In this document: piece after piece, positions 23,129-31,569 of the stretch
Layout of the letters: every line of letters starts with the position of its first letter
Position numbering within the stretch: position 1 is the stretch's first letter
NCBI GenBank assembly: GCA_944358145.1
Contig: CALVQO010000003.1
Coordinates: forward strand, 1-35,677
Length of the DNA stretch: 35,677 nt
Reading direction: 5' to 3'
Origin: an uncultured Bacilli bacterium
GTDB taxonomy: Bacteria; Bacillota_I; Bacilli_A; RF39; UBA660
Program-made: the position numbers and the translations under genes
Notes under the pieces: generated by a model
Database searches by the model: none
What the model was told of the DNA's origin: nothing
Seen by the model: the letters and a program-made list of their open reading frames with translations, nothing else

Positions 23129-24067
23129 ATTTTATCACTTTAACAAAAGAAAATTTTAATCAATATGCTAATCAAATTGTTGATTTATGTAACGAAGCAG
23201 TTAAATTTAATGAAAACAATGATAAAAAAGGACAATTTTATACAACAACATTTAAAGAACTATTAGAAGAACAAATAAGAAAGAATGAATTTCAGGAAAA
23301 TAATCCAATTAGAAGATATATAACTGATCGTTTATATGAAGAATACAAAAAAATAGGAAAAGTAGAAGATTATACCAAAACAGCGTTTTATGCTCTAGCT
23401 GATATTAACAAAGAAAAGCTAATAAGACTAGCAAGAGACAAAAATCAAGATAAAGACTTAACGGAAAAGATAAAGATTTATGAACTATTTTTACAAGCCC
23501 AAAGTCCAGTTTTTATTTCTTTACCAACAATAAACATCGAAAAATATTTTGAATCTAATATAGATAATGCCATGGAAATAAATACTTACATTGTAAATCC
23601 AACTTATCGTGGTAATGGTCTAGCCAAAATATTACTATATGAAACATTAAAAAGGAAGATGGAAGATTATTTTTTACATACTGACAATGATATTTTATAT
23701 TTAAATACAACTATCCACAATGATAACATTAATTCTCAAAAAATTATTAGTATAATTAAAATGGAAGATTATTTATATATTGAACGAACTAAAGGAATTA
23801 ATAGAAGAGTATATTTTAAAAAAGTATGTAGAGATAATTATCAAGATTTATTACACGAAATGGAAATAGAGTTTAATAGACTACAATTATTATTCCCACA
23901 TATTTGGTATAGATTTAGAACAATTAAGAGAAATAATCAAATTAAAAATAAATGAGTACAATAATGGGTTACAAACTGCTAGAAGCATACAAGAAAAAGA
24001 AACTAAAGAAGCAAAATTAAATAGTTTATTAAAAACTGAATTATTAATAAGAAAAAGGAGTAAATAA
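23125..24067 (+). pseudogene. GNAT-like acetyltransferase, probably frameshifted near its C-terminus
   Basis: The frame from ATG 23125 runs 276 codons to TGA 23953-23955 and contains an acetyl-CoA binding segment, INTYIVNPTYRGNGLAKILL (about 152-171), typical of GNAT enzymes. The N-terminal 140 residues are helical and charged with no known motif. Near 23903 the in-frame tail becomes basic and low quality (HIWYRFRTIKRNNQIKNK). Another frame continues HIFGIDLEQLREIIKLKINE, YNNGLQTARSIQEKETKEAK and stops at TAA 24065-24067, 3 nt before murE. That tail has normal coding character and gives the tight spacing usual in this operon. A 1-nt insertion or 2-nt deletion at about 23900 would explain it. 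The acceptor is unknown; the position between dapF and murE hints at cell-wall or amino acid metabolism. Confidence 0.6.
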
Positions 24068-24070
24068 AAA

Positions 24071-25534
24071 ATGAAAAAATTAAAAGATATTTTAGAAGGA
24101 ATCAATTATTATGTATTAAAAGGAACTATTGATTTAGAAATTAATGATATTAAGTATGATAGCAGAAAAGTTAAAAATCAAGATATATATGTAGCTTTAA
24201 TAGGATATAACAGTGATGGTCATGACTATATTATAGATGCCATAAAAAATGGTGCTAAAGTAATCATAACTTCTAAAATGATAAATGTTGAAGAAGAAGT
24301 AACAGTAATAAAAGTAGATGATACGAGATTAGCTCTAGCTTATTTATCAGCTAATTATTTTGATCATCCAGCATCAAAACTAACGGTTATTGGTGTTACA
24401 GGCACAACAGGTAAAACAACAACGACCCATATGATTAGAGAGATGTTATTAAAAGTAGGAATAAATTGTGGATTAATTGGAAGCATCGGGGTAAAGTATG
24501 AAGATAAAATTATACACACAGACAATACTACACCTGAATCATATGAAGTACATAAATTTTTTAAAGAAATGTTAGATCATGGTATTACTCATGTTGTCAT
24601 GGAAGCATCAAGTCAAGCCTTTAAACTTAATCGTCTAGCTGGCATAATTTTTGATATTGGTGTACTTACTAATGTTACAACCGATCATATAGGACCGGGA
24701 GAACATGAATCACATGAAGAGTATGTAGCATGTAAAAATAAATTATTTTTAAACAGTAAATTAGTAATTAGCAATAGTGATTCTCTTTATTTAAAAGAAG
24801 TATTAAAAGGGGTAGAAGTACCAATAATAACTTATGGCGTAAAAAATGAAGCAGATTTAAAAGTTACTAACATCAATTTAATTAATGAAGCTAATTTTTT
24901 AGGTTCAGAGTTTATTACAGAAGGTTTAATTAATGATACATTTAAAACTTGTATTCCTGGAGAATTTAATGTCTACAATTCCTTATGTTCGCTATTAGTT
25001 TGTGAAGAGTTAGGAATAGATATCAAGAAATCTAAAGAAGCTCTACAAACACTAAAAGTTAGAGGACGTATGGAAATAGCACTAGTAACCCCAAAATATA
25101 AAGTATTAATTGATTATGCTCATACTGAAGATGGCATGAAAGGGCTAGTTAAAACTTTACGTGCTTACAAGCCTAAAAGATTAGTAAGTGTATTTGGTGG
25201 TGGAGGAAATCGTCCAAAAGAAAGAAGATATAGTCTTGGTGAAATTATAGGAGGAGCTAGTGATTTTTGTATTATTACCGAAGATAATCCAAGATTTGAA
25301 GAGTTAAGTAGTATTAATGAAGATATTAAAGTAGGATTAGATAAAGTAGGAGCTAAATATATTGAAATTCCTGATCGTGCTGATGCCATTAAATATGCTT
25401 GTGATAATGCTTTAGAAGGAGATTTAATTCTTTTAGTTGGTAAAGGTCATGAAGAATATCAAGATATAAAAGGTGTAAAACACTATTTTAGTGAACTTGA
25501 TGTAATTAATGAAATAAAAAAAGATTTAAAATAA
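24071..25534 (+). CDS. murE: UDP-MurNAc-tripeptide synthetase MurE (meso-DAP type)
   Basis: 487 residues. It adds the third residue to UDP-MurNAc-L-Ala-D-Glu. ATP-binding GVTGTTGKTTTTHMIREM is near 107-124. The UMAG contacts are HTDNTTPE and VVMEASSQAFKLNRL. LTNVTTDHIGPGEHES is the conserved H-DHH-type region, and GRMEIALV, IDYAHTEDGMKGLV and GGGGNRPKERR follow. The selectivity motif DNPR (405-408, in TEDNPRFEE) indicates meso-diaminopimelate, not lysine. LLVGKGHEEYQD closes the family signature. It is preceded by AAGGAG and ends the operon with a terminator. Confidence 0.96.
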   Translation: MKKLKDILEGINYYVLKGTIDLEINDIKYDSRKVKNQDIYVALIGYNSDGHDYIIDAIKNGAKVIITSKMINVEEEVTVIKVDDTRLALAYLSANYFDHPASKLTVIGVTGTTGKTTTTHMIREMLLKVGINCGLIGSIGVKYEDKIIHTDNTTPESYEVHKFFKEMLDHGITHVVMEASSQAFKLNRLAGIIFDIGVLTNVTTDHIGPGEHESHEEYVACKNKLFLNSKLVISNSDSLYLKEVLKGVEVPIITYGVKNEADLKVTNINLINEANFLGSEFITEGLINDTFKTCIPGEFNVYNSLCSLLVCEELGIDIKKSKEALQTLKVRGRMEIALVTPKYKVLIDYAHTEDGMKGLVKTLRAYKPKRLVSVFGGGGNRPKERRYSLGEIIGGASDFCIITEDNPRFEELSSINEDIKVGLDKVGAKYIEIPDRADAIKYACDNALEGDLILLVGKGHEEYQDIKGVKHYFSELDVINEIKKDLK

Positions 25535-25546
25535 TCTTCTTTTTTT
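25521..25546 (+). terminator. Terminator after murE
   Basis: AAGATT / AATCTT stem of 6 bp with loop TAAAAT, then CTTTTTTT; it overlaps the last murE codons. Confidence 0.7.
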
Positions 25547-25589
25547 ATTAAAAAAATGGTAAAATAATAAAAGGAAAAGAGTGATAATT

Positions 25590-26159
25590 ATGGAAGAAAA
25601 AATTATAGGAAAAATAGCAATTAGTAATAGACATTTACATCTAACAAAGGAAGTTTATGATCAACTTTTTGATGAACCAATAAGTATAAAAAGACCATTA
25701 AATCAAATCGGGGAGTTTGCTTCTTTTCAAACAGTAACCTTAAAAACAGAAAAAGCAGAAATCCCAAATGTAAGACTAATTGGTCCCTTAAGAGCATATA
25801 ATCAAGTAGAAATATCTAGGTCAGATGCTTATCTTTTAGGTTTAAATCCTCCAGTTCGTCAAAGTGGAGACTTAGAAGATAGTGAGACCATTACCGTTGT
25901 TGGGCCTAAAGGAGAAGTAACCTTAAAAGATGCTTGCATTCAAGCCGAAAGACATGTTCACATGAATGAGCAAAAAGCCGAAGAACTAGGATTAAAACAC
26001 GAAGACATGGTTAAGCTAATTGTTGATAATGACAAAGGTGGAGTAATGGAAGCTTTTGTTAAAGTTAGTAGTAATGGTTTCTTTGAAATTCATATTGATA
26101 AAGATGATGCCAATTGTTTTTTACTAAAAACTGGTGATGAGGTAGTAATTGAAAAATAG
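25590..26159 (+). CDS. pduL: Phosphate propanoyl/acetyltransferase PduL
   Basis: 189 residues from ATG 25590; a GTG at 25581 lies within the GAGTGAT SD-like sequence. PduL interconverts acyl-CoA and acyl phosphate and is unrelated to Pta. Conserved zinc and active-site parts are visible: IAISNRHLHLTKEVYDQLF, IGPLRAYNQVEISRSDAYLL, NPPVRQSGDLEDSETITVVG, IQAERHVHMNEQKAEELG. In species without Pta it makes acetyl phosphate, which acetate kinase converts to ATP. No microcompartment genes are near and no encapsulation peptide is obvious. It overlaps dusB by 11 nt. Confidence 0.94.
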   Translation: MEEKIIGKIAISNRHLHLTKEVYDQLFDEPISIKRPLNQIGEFASFQTVTLKTEKAEIPNVRLIGPLRAYNQVEISRSDAYLLGLNPPVRQSGDLEDSETITVVGPKGEVTLKDACIQAERHVHMNEQKAEELGLKHEDMVKLIVDNDKGGVMEAFVKVSSNGFFEIHIDKDDANCFLLKTGDEVVIEK

Positions 26160-27144
26160 CTTTTTCATCAAAGATATAAAGATACCAACTAGACTAGTGT
26201 TAGCTCCTATGGCTGGAATATCTAACACATCTTATCGTAAAATTGTAAAAAAAATGGGAGCAGGCTTAATTTATGCTGAAATGGTTAGTTCCAATGCCTT
26301 AATGTATGGAAATAATAAGACGATGGAATTATTAAAAATGAGTGATGAAGAACGACCTATAGCTCAACAAATATTTGGAAGTGATGTGGATACATTTGTT
26401 GCATCTGCCAAAATAGTAGAAGAAAAAATGCATCCAGATATTATTGACATCAATATGGGTTGTCCTGTACCCAAAGTTGCTCTAAGAGCTCAAGCGGGAA
26501 GTGCTCTATTAAAAAATCCGGAAAAAATAAGAGAAATAGTTAGAGCTGTTGTAAATGCGGTAAAAGTACCAGTTACAGTAAAAATTAGAAGTGGTTGGGA
26601 TGAAGAACACATTAATGCTCCACTAGTTGCTAAAGTTTGTGAGAGTGCAGGAGCAAGTGCTATAGCTATTCATGCTAGAACAAGGCATCAAGGCTACAGT
26701 GGACATGCTAACTGGGATATAATCAAGCAAGTTAAAGAAAGTGTATCAATACCAGTAATAGGTAATGGTGATGTAAAAAGCCCAATTGATGCCAAAAATA
26801 TGCTTGAATATACAGGCTGTGATGCCATCATGATTGGTAGAGCAGCTATAGGAAATCCTTGGATATTTAAAGAATGTCTAGAATACATAGAAAATGGTGT
26901 GCTAATCCCAAAACCAACAGACATAGAAAAAATAGAAATGATAAAATATCATTACCATTTATTAAAAGAAGATAAAAACGAAAAATTAGCTCTATTAGAA
27001 ATAAGAACACATGCTCTAGCATATATAAAAGGAATGAAAAAAAGTAAAGAATACAAAGATTTAATTTGTAAAACAAAAACAGAAAAAGAATTTCTAAATG
27101 TTTTAAATGAATATGAAGAGTTTTTAAAAAATACGGCAGGATAA
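26149..27144 (+). CDS. dusB: tRNA-dihydrouridine synthase (DusB/NifR3 family)
   Basis: 331 residues from TTG 26149, with GAGGTAG just upstream and an 11-nt overlap with pduL. An FMN-dependent TIM-barrel reduces uridine to dihydrouridine in the tRNA D-loop. Motifs: LVLAPMAGISNTSYRKI, AEMVSSNALMYGNNKT, PIAQQIFGSD, DIINMGCPVPKV-type segment with catalytic Cys 105, ALLKNPEKIREIV, VTVKIRSGWDEEH, AIHARTRHQGYSGHANW, PVIGNGDVKSP and CDAIMIGRAAIGNPW. It ends in a hairpin terminator. Confidence 0.95.
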   Translation: MKNSFFIKDIKIPTRLVLAPMAGISNTSYRKIVKKMGAGLIYAEMVSSNALMYGNNKTMELLKMSDEERPIAQQIFGSDVDTFVASAKIVEEKMHPDIIDINMGCPVPKVALRAQAGSALLKNPEKIREIVRAVVNAVKVPVTVKIRSGWDEEHINAPLVAKVCESAGASAIAIHARTRHQGYSGHANWDIIKQVKESVSIPVIGNGDVKSPIDAKNMLEYTGCDAIMIGRAAIGNPWIFKECLEYIENGVLIPKPTDIEKIEMIKYHYHLLKEDKNEKLALLEIRTHALAYIKGMKKSKEYKDLICKTKTEKEFLNVLNEYEEFLKNTAG

Positions 27145-27156
27145 TATCCTGTTTTT
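27137..27156 (+). terminator. Terminator after dusB
   Basis: CAGGAT / ATCCTG stem of 6 bp with a 3-nt loop, then TTTTT. It overlaps the dusB stop. Confidence 0.75.
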
Positions 27157-27277
27157 AATTTACATAAATTTTGCTAGATAAAGTCGTAAAGATTAAAAAT
27201 TGTGCCCATCTAACTTAACGGTTATTTACAAATTATATATGGTATGTTATACAGGGACTAGATGGAGGAATTTTCTC

Positions 27278-27968
27278 ATGAATGAAGAAGCATATTATAA
27301 AGAAATAGAACACTTAATAAAAAGAAATGAAATAAATAAACGAGTAAGAAAATTAGAAGAAAATCAGACACTAGTAACAACATATTGGGAAATAGGAAAG
27401 ATTTTAGTAGAAGCCCAAGGAGGTTCTTCACGTGCCAAGTATGGTAATGAACTAATTAAAAAATGGTCTAAAAAACTTACTGAACTTTATGGTAAAGGAT
27501 ATGATGCAACTAATTTATCTAGATTTAGAAAATTTTATTTATGTTTTCCAATACTTGGGCCAGTGGCCCAAATATCTTGGTCAATTATTTATACCTTACT
27601 TCCAATTAAAGATGAGAATAAGCGCAACTATTATATTAATCGATGTATTAAAGATGATTTATCAATTAGAGATCTTCGTAGAGAAATAAAATCAAATTCA
27701 TATGAAAGATTAATTAATAAGCCTGATAAAATAGATATCATTGTTCCAGAAAAGTATTCTATTACTACAGATATGAAAAATCCAATTATCATTGAAGTAA
27801 ATAAAGAAATTAAATCAGAGAAAGATTTAGAATTAAGTATTTTATCTAATCTATCATATTTTTTTAAACAATTGGGAGAAGGTTTTGTCTTTTAATATAA
27901 AATTAAATTGTTATTTTGTAGAAAGTGAAAATATAATTCCTTTAAATTATAAAATAAAAAATGTCTAA
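27278..27968 (+). pseudogene. DUF1016/YhcG-type nuclease gene with deleted catalytic domain
   Basis: The frame from ATG 27278 (GGAGGA upstream) runs 205 codons to TAA 27893-27895. It matches the N-terminal DUF1016 domain: LVTTYWEIGKILVEAQGGSS, LIKKWSKKLTELYGKGYDAT, LSRFRKFYLCFPI, SWSIIYTLLPIKDENKRNYY and LSIRDLRREIKSNSYERL. The protein stops at QLGEGFVF, where the family's PD-(D/E)XK nuclease domain should begin. In the +1 frame just after, FNIKLNCYFVESENIIPLNY followed by KIKNV to TAA 27966-27968 looks like later parts of the same domain. An internal deletion with a frame change therefore removed the catalytic Asp and Glu/Lys region. The 3' end overlaps the convergent murC stop. An ancestral nuclease, defence or mobile role is inferred; the present product is probably inactive. 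Confidence 0.75.
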
Positions 27969-27981
27969 TTAGACACTTTTT
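27955..27981. terminator. Bidirectional hairpin at the murC end
   Basis: A perfect 14-nt palindrome TGTCTAATTAGACA (27962-27975), with A6 on the left and CTTTTT on the right. It can act as a terminator for both strands and contains the murC stop. Confidence 0.7.
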
Positions 27982-29347
27982 GATTTAAAATTAGTTTTGC
28001 TACTTGATTAACAGGTCCAGCCCCAATAGTTAAGATTAAATCATTAGGTTGTACATGTTCCATTAAATAAAGTGCAATTTTATCATAAGTAGGAATATGA
28101 ATAACATTAGGATTTTCTTTTTGAATTAATTTTACCAAATCATCTTCCTTAACATTCCAAATGTTTGTTTCTCTAGCTGGATAAATATCACAAATAATAA
28201 CGTGATCAAATTTACTTAAAATATTAGCAAATTCTTGTAAATGTTCAAAAGTTCTACTATAAGTATGAGACTGAAAAACAGCCCAAGTCTCATGATGTTT
28301 AATAGATTTACTAGAATCATAAGTGGAAGCAATTTCAGTTGGATGATGAGCAAAATCATCAAATACATGAGCACCATTATATTCACCCAAATATTCAAAT
28401 CGCCTTCCTACACCATGAAATTCTTTTAATGCTTTTTTTACTACTTCAAGATCAATATGATAATTAATACTCATTGCTATTGTAGCTAAAGCATTTAATA
28501 CATTATGTCTACCCAAAACACCTAATGTAAAAGTATCCAAATATTCATGATTAAAATAAACATCGAAAGTAGGGAACCCTAATTCTGAATAACAAATATT
28601 TTTAGCCATTAAATTAGCATCATGTTGAATACCATAAGTAAGTAAATGATCATGATTTAAAGTTAAATCATCAATATTTTCATCATCAATATTAACAACT
28701 AAAAAACCATTTTTAGGTAACAAATCAATATATTTTTGAAAAGATTTTTTAGTATTTTCAACAGTTTTAAAATAATCTAAATGATCATCATCAATATTCA
28801 ATATAATTTCACTAGTAGGATGAAAATGCAAGAAAGAATCTACATACTCACAAGCTTCTAAAATAAAATACTTTTTTCCACCAATATAATAATTACCATG
28901 AATTTTCTGTAAAGAAGCCCCAATATTAATTGTTGGATTAAGACCCGCTTCTAAAAAGACAGAAGCCACCATACTAGTAGTAGTACTTTTTCCATGAGTT
29001 CCACTAATACAAATTAAATTTTCATATTGTTTAGTATATTCTCCTAAAAATACAGCTCTTTCAACAGCTTCAATACCATGACTTCTAGCATAAGATAGTT
29101 CAACATCATCATCATGTATAGCAGCAGTATAAATTACTAAGTCTGCATTTTGAATCAATTCCACTTGATGACCAATTACAACCTTTATTCCAATACTTTC
29201 CAAATATTTAGTATGTTCTGATTCTTGCATATCACTACCAGTAACATTCTTTCCATCATGCTTTAACATAGCAGCTATAGCATACATACTAGCCCCACCA
29301 ATACCAATTAAATGTATATTTTGATATTCTTTTATTTCTTTTTTCAT
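27965..29347 (-). CDS. murC: UDP-MurNAc-L-alanine ligase MurC
   Basis: 460 residues from ATG 29347, which has GAGGTGA 5 nt upstream; the GTG at 29356 lies in that SD. It joins L-Ala to UDP-MurNAc with ATP. Motifs: NIHLIGIGGASMYAIAAML (UDP-binding), LICISGTHGKSTTTSM (P-loop), FILEACEYVDSFLHFHP, ILNIDDDHLDYFKTVEN, GVLGRHNVLNALATIAM, GVGRRFEYLG and VFDDFAHHPTEI. FQSHTYSRTFEHLQEF also fits the family. The Mur-ligase central GTHGKST and the HN..NAL element rule out MurE/F assignment, and DFAHHP is typical of MurC. It is monocistronic here, unlike murE. Confidence 0.96.
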   Translation of the reverse strand: MKKEIKEYQNIHLIGIGGASMYAIAAMLKHDGKNVTGSDMQESEHTKYLESIGIKVVIGHQVELIQNADLVIYTAAIHDDDVELSYARSHGIEAVERAVFLGEYTKQYENLICISGTHGKSTTTSMVASVFLEAGLNPTINIGASLQKIHGNYYIGGKKYFILEACEYVDSFLHFHPTSEIILNIDDDHLDYFKTVENTKKSFQKYIDLLPKNGFLVVNIDDENIDDLTLNHDHLLTYGIQHDANLMAKNICYSELGFPTFDVYFNHEYLDTFTLGVLGRHNVLNALATIAMSINYHIDLEVVKKALKEFHGVGRRFEYLGEYNGAHVFDDFAHHPTEIASTYDSSKSIKHHETWAVFQSHTYSRTFEHLQEFANILSKFDHVIICDIYPARETNIWNVKEDDLVKLIQKENPNVIHIPTYDKIALYLMEHVQPNDLILTIGAGPVNQVAKLILNQKVSN

Positions 29348-29431
29348 CTGCTTCACCTCATAACTTTATTATATTATATACTCGAAAATATGGTTTAAGC
29401 AATAAAAATTCTTTTTTTTTATGTAAAACAA

Positions 29432-29440
29432 TGTTATAAT
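29432..29440 (+). promoter_or_regulatory. Extended -10 promoter of the T4SS-like operon
   Basis: TGTTATAAT, 51 nt before the ATG at 29492, with only a T-rich -35 area. Confidence 0.5.
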
Positions 29441-29491
29441 TAAATTGGTTAATTTTAAATAATAATTTTTAATATATATTGGGAGGAGTTT

Positions 29492-30361
29492 ATGAGAGTT
29501 TTAAAATATTTAGTATTTGCTAATGTTATTTGTTTTGTAGCTCTTTGTAGTGCAAATGCAGCATCATGTACATATAAATATAATAATTATACTTATGAAT
29601 GTAATGTTACAACAAACTCATTAAGTTGTGATTTTCTATATAATAATAATTTAAGTAAAGATGCCATTAATACAAGTAATTTAAACATGACATTAAGTGA
29701 AGATGATTTTATTAATAGTGATGGTGAAGTAGACTGTAATGAGGTTAGAAATTTATACTTTGATCAAAATATAAATAATCGTTCTATTCAAATAATTTAT
29801 GATATTAGAAGTGATAATAATAATTGTCCAATTCATACACAAAGATATAATGCAAGACCTGGAGATTTTCTTACAGAAACAAATGGATGTGTAACTTATT
29901 CATTAAGCAATTCTTCTAATGATGATAGCAATGGAAATACATCTGATGAAGATGGAGGATTTAATCCTGGATCAGGGACAGGTACAGGATCTGGTAATAC
30001 AGGTGATGGTGAATTTAACACTGAAAATTTTTGCAGTGGATCAGTTCAAGGAGTATTTACAACTATAGGTTGGGTATTTTTCATTGCTAAAATTTTAATA
30101 CCTATAGTATTAATTATATTTGGAAGTATAGATTTTGGAAGAGCAATAATAGCAAATAAAGACGATGAAATTAAGAAATCTGCTAAATCATTAGTTATGC
30201 GTGCTGTAGCAGGAGTAATTATTTTCTTCATTCCAACTCTATTAAATTTTGTTGTTGAAATTATCGGTGGAGATGATTTATATAATGGCACATTTGCCAC
30301 TTGTACTCACTGTATGTTAGAACCAACAGATTCTAGTTGTAGAAAGTTAATAGGTGATTAA
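29492..30361 (+). CDS. Secreted membrane protein with VirB2/TrbC-like two-helix tail
   Basis: 289 residues; GGAGG lies 5 nt before the ATG. A signal peptide (about 1-23, ending ALCSANAAS) precedes an Asn/Cys-rich extracellular part (about 24-150). A Gly/Ser linker (NPGSGTGTGSGNTGDGEF) follows, then two hydrophobic helices. The first is GWVFFIAKILIPIVLIIFGS (about 195-214); after FGRAIIANKDDEIKKSAKSL comes the second, MRAVAGVIIFFIPTLLNFVV. Two helices joined by a short charged cytoplasmic loop are the layout of type IV secretion pilins of the VirB2/TrbC class, here with a large added ectodomain and a Cys-containing tail. The next protein shares this tail. It heads a four-gene operon; similarity is by architecture only. 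Confidence 0.65.
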   Translation: MRVLKYLVFANVICFVALCSANAASCTYKYNNYTYECNVTTNSLSCDFLYNNNLSKDAINTSNLNMTLSEDDFINSDGEVDCNEVRNLYFDQNINNRSIQIIYDIRSDNNNCPIHTQRYNARPGDFLTETNGCVTYSLSNSSNDDSNGNTSDEDGGFNPGSGTGTGSGNTGDGEFNTENFCSGSVQGVFTTIGWVFFIAKILIPIVLIIFGSIDFGRAIIANKDDEIKKSAKSLVMRAVAGVIIFFIPTLLNFVVEIIGGDDLYNGTFATCTHCMLEPTDSSCRKLIGD

Positions 30362-30362
30362 G

Positions 30363-31568
30363 ATGAAAAAATATATAATTTTAGCAATATTATTATTCAG
30401 TTTTAATTTAACAAATGTACATGCTACACCTATAGAAGATGAATGTATAGAAAATGGAACTTGTGAAGTTTTATGTAATTATGAAACAATTGTAAGTAAT
30501 GGCAAAAATAATGGCCAATGGAGACGAAATTTAACTATTTATTATGCTTTTGACGAAGGCTTATATATTAAATATCAGTCACCTACTGGTCAAGAAGTAC
30601 GAGAATATTCTAAAGGACCATATCCATCATTTAGTTATACACTCTCTAATGCCGGAGGATTTAACGTTTATTGGGGAATAGACTATACACCAGAGATAAG
30701 TAATTTTTCATGTCCAACAAATGGCTATATCGATACAAATGGCTTTAATGGTGGAAATGAAATTTGCTTTGACAATGATGGTGTAACTTGTAAAGAGGAA
30801 TACAGTAATTTTGCAACTTCATTTGGATTTGATCATAATTTTATTTCACAAAAAAAAGATTATGATTTTGAAGAACAAATAGCGAATTACAAAAACTGGA
30901 TATTTGGCGATATAAAAGAAGATATTTCAAACGGTACATTTAAAAATGAAGAAGAAATATATGATAAGATAGTAAAAGACTTCCAAGAAAATTTTTTGAG
31001 TGGCAATACATTACCAGCTTTCATGGCTAATTCTAAAGCCTTCCAAGATATATATAATAGTATCATAGAAGAATTTGAAGAAACAAAGCAAGAAGCTTTA
31101 GATGACGCAAAACAAGATGTCGCTGATGGAAATAAAACTCAAGAAGAATATGATGAAATAGCTAATAATTGGGAAAATTTAGATAGTGAAAAGTTAGAAG
31201 AAGAAGCCCAAAAAGCACTTGATACTATTCAACGAGAAAGTATTGAAAGTACATTAGAGTGGGAAGCTGACACTTGCAGCAGTTTTTTAGGCGATAAAAA
31301 TGATAGTAACGATCCGGCTTACTATTTGAATTTTATATTCAATTTATTGAAATATATTGCTATAGTTATATTATTTGTATTTTCTATAATAGAATTTGGA
31401 AAAGCCGTTATCTCAAATGATAATGATGCTTTAAAAAAAGCTGTACAAAAAACAATAAAAAGATTAGTAATATGTATTGTAATATTTTTCTTGCCTCAAT
31501 TAATTAATTTTATTATGGAACTTTTAGGAGTAATAGAAGATCCAACTTGTGGAATAGGGGTGAGATAA
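30363..31568 (+). CDS. Secreted membrane protein with coiled coil and VirB2-like tail
   Basis: 401 residues from ATG 30363; GGTGATTAAG precedes it, and the stop of the upstream gene overlaps that SD. A signal peptide (about 1-22, LLFSFNLTNVHA) is followed by a Cys-containing beta-rich domain (about 25-150) and an acidic helical or coiled region (about 165-300: IEEFEETKQEALDDAKQDVA, EKLEEEAQKALDTIQRESIE). Two membrane helices close the protein: FNLLKYIAIVILFVFSIIEF, a charged loop AVISNDNDALKKAVQKTIKR, and LVICIVIFFLPQLINFIMEL. This tail matches that of the preceding protein, so the two are divergent duplicates of one membrane module with different outer domains. It lies 1 nt before the VirB6-like gene. 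Function unknown. Confidence 0.65.
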   Translation: MKKYIILAILLFSFNLTNVHATPIEDECIENGTCEVLCNYETIVSNGKNNGQWRRNLTIYYAFDEGLYIKYQSPTGQEVREYSKGPYPSFSYTLSNAGGFNVYWGIDYTPEISNFSCPTNGYIDTNGFNGGNEICFDNDGVTCKEEYSNFATSFGFDHNFISQKKDYDFEEQIANYKNWIFGDIKEDISNGTFKNEEEIYDKIVKDFQENFLSGNTLPAFMANSKAFQDIYNSIIEEFEETKQEALDDAKQDVADGNKTQEEYDEIANNWENLDSEKLEEEAQKALDTIQRESIESTLEWEADTCSSFLGDKNDSNDPAYYLNFIFNLLKYIAIVILFVFSIIEFGKAVISNDNDALKKAVQKTIKRLVICIVIFFLPQLINFIMELLGVIEDPTCGIGVR

Positions 31569-31569
31569 T

